From NCBI GenBank assembly GCA_002842035.1, contig PHBP01000006.1, forward strand, positions 85,688 through 149,687: 64,000 nt of DNA, written 5' to 3'. This stretch comes from Candidatus Cloacimonetes bacterium HGW-Cloacimonetes-2. Its GTDB lineage: Bacteria > Cloacimonadota > Cloacimonadia > Cloacimonadales > Cloacimonadaceae. How positions within the stretch are numbered: position 1 is the stretch's first letter; every line of letters starts with the position of its first letter. The position numbers and the translations under genes were made by a program. Of this stretch, positions 62,906 to 64,000 are shown one piece after another. A model generated the notes under the pieces. It saw nothing but the letters and a program-made list of their open reading frames with translations, made no database searches and was not told where the DNA came from.

Positions 62906-64000
62906 GTATCCTGTTTCTGCTCATAGTCCTGGGATTGACAGCCCAGTTCAGCTTCCAATCCAGCACTGATCTACGCTTGCGCACCGGTGATTCCAACGCT
63001 TGGGGCTTAGTGATGGATACCGGAATCTACGCTCCTATCGACCAATACAGCTATATTGAGGTCACAAACCTGCTGGATTGGTGGGATCGTGCCACAGAAA
63101 ACCGCAATGCCAAGACGCGAGATCACTTCACACTCGGCTACGTCTATAATGAAGACTCTCTCGAATACGGACTATCCTACTACGGGACATTCTTCAAAGA
63201 CGCCACCCCCATCTTCATCGAGTTCGATCCGACCGCCCCCCAATGGGCTCAGTACTCCCGAAAGGCTATTCACCAGGCAAATCTCGATCTGAACTACAGA
63301 CTGGGACGGCTCAATGCCTCTGCTGATGCCAATCTACGCCTTGTCAAGACCGAACCGCATCTGCTCTTTGGCAGCCCCGATCCACAGCCCGAAAGCAGTT
63401 TATTTGATAACTACATAACTGCCGCTGCAGGCTATCAGCTCACCCCGGAACTGGCTGTAAACGCTGAACTGAACTACAAAACACAGACTCCCTATGCTGA
63501 GCTCATCGATTCCTCCCGCGATTCCGAAAGCTATGCCATGCGCACCGGACTCGCCTTTAAAAAAGACTTCGGAACCAATATCCTCAGCCTCGACATCCGC
63601 TATCAAAAGCAGGATTGGGACAATATGCCCGAGGCACTGGGTAACCAGTTTATCAGCGAGCTGCATTACAACCACTCCTTTGGCCCCTATCTAAATGGCT
63701 TTCTTAGCTTTATAAACCGCAGCAGTCTTTATGAAGACGAGCTATGCCTATTGGCAAATTACGCCCGTGCCCAGATCAAATACAGCTTACCATCAGATGA
63801 ACTGGCAGGCAGTTACGTACTCCTCGGAGCAAAGCTTCGCCCTGCCAACGATGCTGCTTTTCATCCCGATTGCTCAGCCTATTTTGGAGAGTGCAATTTC
63901 CTCCTCGTGCCCAATCTTTACCTGGGCGCAGCGCTCAATCTCGCCCCCGAGATTCAGAACCAATACAGCGCCAGACTAAGCTACAGAGTGGACCAAAACA
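62881..64000 (+). CDS. Outer-membrane beta-barrel-like protein, partial (runs off the window)
   Basis: Opens at ATG 62881 inside the end of the ferredoxin lipoprotein gene (25-bp overlap) and stays open through 64000, at least 373 codons. A signal peptide (KRYLLSILFLLIVLGLTAQ) is followed by alternating strands rich in aromatic residues, such as FTLGYVYNEDSLEYGLSYYG, AGYQLTPELAVNAELNYK and NILSLDIRYQKQDWD, typical of porin-like barrels. No family is assigned. Overlap with the ferredoxin gene suggests a functional link. Not all its strands are visible because the C-terminus is missing. Confidence 0.8.
   Translation, partial: MSSKRYLLSILFLLIVLGLTAQFSFQSSTDLRLRTGDSNAWGLVMDTGIYAPIDQYSYIEVTNLLDWWDRATENRNAKTRDHFTLGYVYNEDSLEYGLSYYGTFFKDATPIFIEFDPTAPQWAQYSRKAIHQANLDLNYRLGRLNASADANLRLVKTEPHLLFGSPDPQPESSLFDNYITAAAGYQLTPELAVNAELNYKTQTPYAELIDSSRDSESYAMRTGLAFKKDFGTNILSLDIRYQKQDWDNMPEALGNQFISELHYNHSFGPYLNGFLSFINRSSLYEDELCLLANYARAQIKYSLPSDELAGSYVLLGAKLRPANDAAFHPDCSAYFGECNFLLVPNLYLGAALNLAPEIQNQYSARLSYRVDQN

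Overview
The window looks like chromosome of an uncultured, Gram-negative, anaerobic bacterium, most likely of the Candidatus Cloacimonadota (WWE1) group. This is inferred from gene content, not from a marker-gene match. The supporting signs are several giant secreted proteins ending in the same FlgD-like sorting tail (PNPFNP ... IYN.RGQ.VR ... G.D..GR.V.SGIY), a complete Rnf ion-pumping complex, a biotin-dependent carboxyltransferase set, acetate kinase and outer-membrane lipoprotein/barrel genes. Base composition is roughly 50% GC. No rRNA, insertion sequence, phage, CRISPR array or toxin-antitoxin pair was seen. A four-gene tRNA cluster (2 Gln, 2 Ser) lies near the middle.

Layout. 1-755: non-coding and repeat-rich. 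756-8890: a subtilisin-like exoprotease, RecG, an HtrA/DegP protease and a small membrane-anchored protein. 9035-15595: a 1.75-kaa surface protein and a DUF2271-like protein, both with sorting tails. 15734-23851: a GNAT/polysaccharide-deacetylase pair, lipoate ligase, an M3 oligopeptidase, a LolC/E-type permease, a ferritin-like protein and RarA. 23924-24326: tRNAs. 24386-27969: an FGE-like protein, secreted endonuclease I and a radical SAM protein. 28399-35343: a 2,314-aa repeat protein. 36211-41469: rnfCDGEAB. 41750-41858: a candidate small RNA. 42068-48384: CopA ATPase, acetate kinase, a split chromate transporter, IspG and a small membrane protein. 48951-56779: S9 peptidase, an Elp3-like radical SAM protein, a lipoprotein, a barrel-like protein and a vWA-like membrane protein. 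57319-64000: carboxyltransferase, a small subunit and biotin carrier carboxylase, pyrR, pyrF, two membrane-targeted ferredoxins and an outer-membrane-like protein that runs off the end.

How the parts fit. Rnf, ferredoxins, the MmdA/OadA-type transcarboxylation genes and acetate kinase fit amino-acid or propionate metabolism with ferredoxin-linked energy conservation. The large sorting-tail proteins imply a dedicated cell-surface export route whose machinery is not in this window.

The least-explained signal is between the genes. A modular, palindrome-rich intergenic repeat is present in full or in part at eight places, on both strands. Its parts are a paired double hairpin with a compensatory change in its closing stem, a 20-bp hairpin followed by 11-bp GGGATCACTAG units, a 9-bp microsatellite and a further 110-bp module. 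It has no coding capacity. Other notable points are a C-rich small-RNA candidate carrying an anti-Shine-Dalgarno motif, two ferredoxins predicted to sit outside the cytoplasm, and promoters so close to start codons that the mRNAs may be leaderless.
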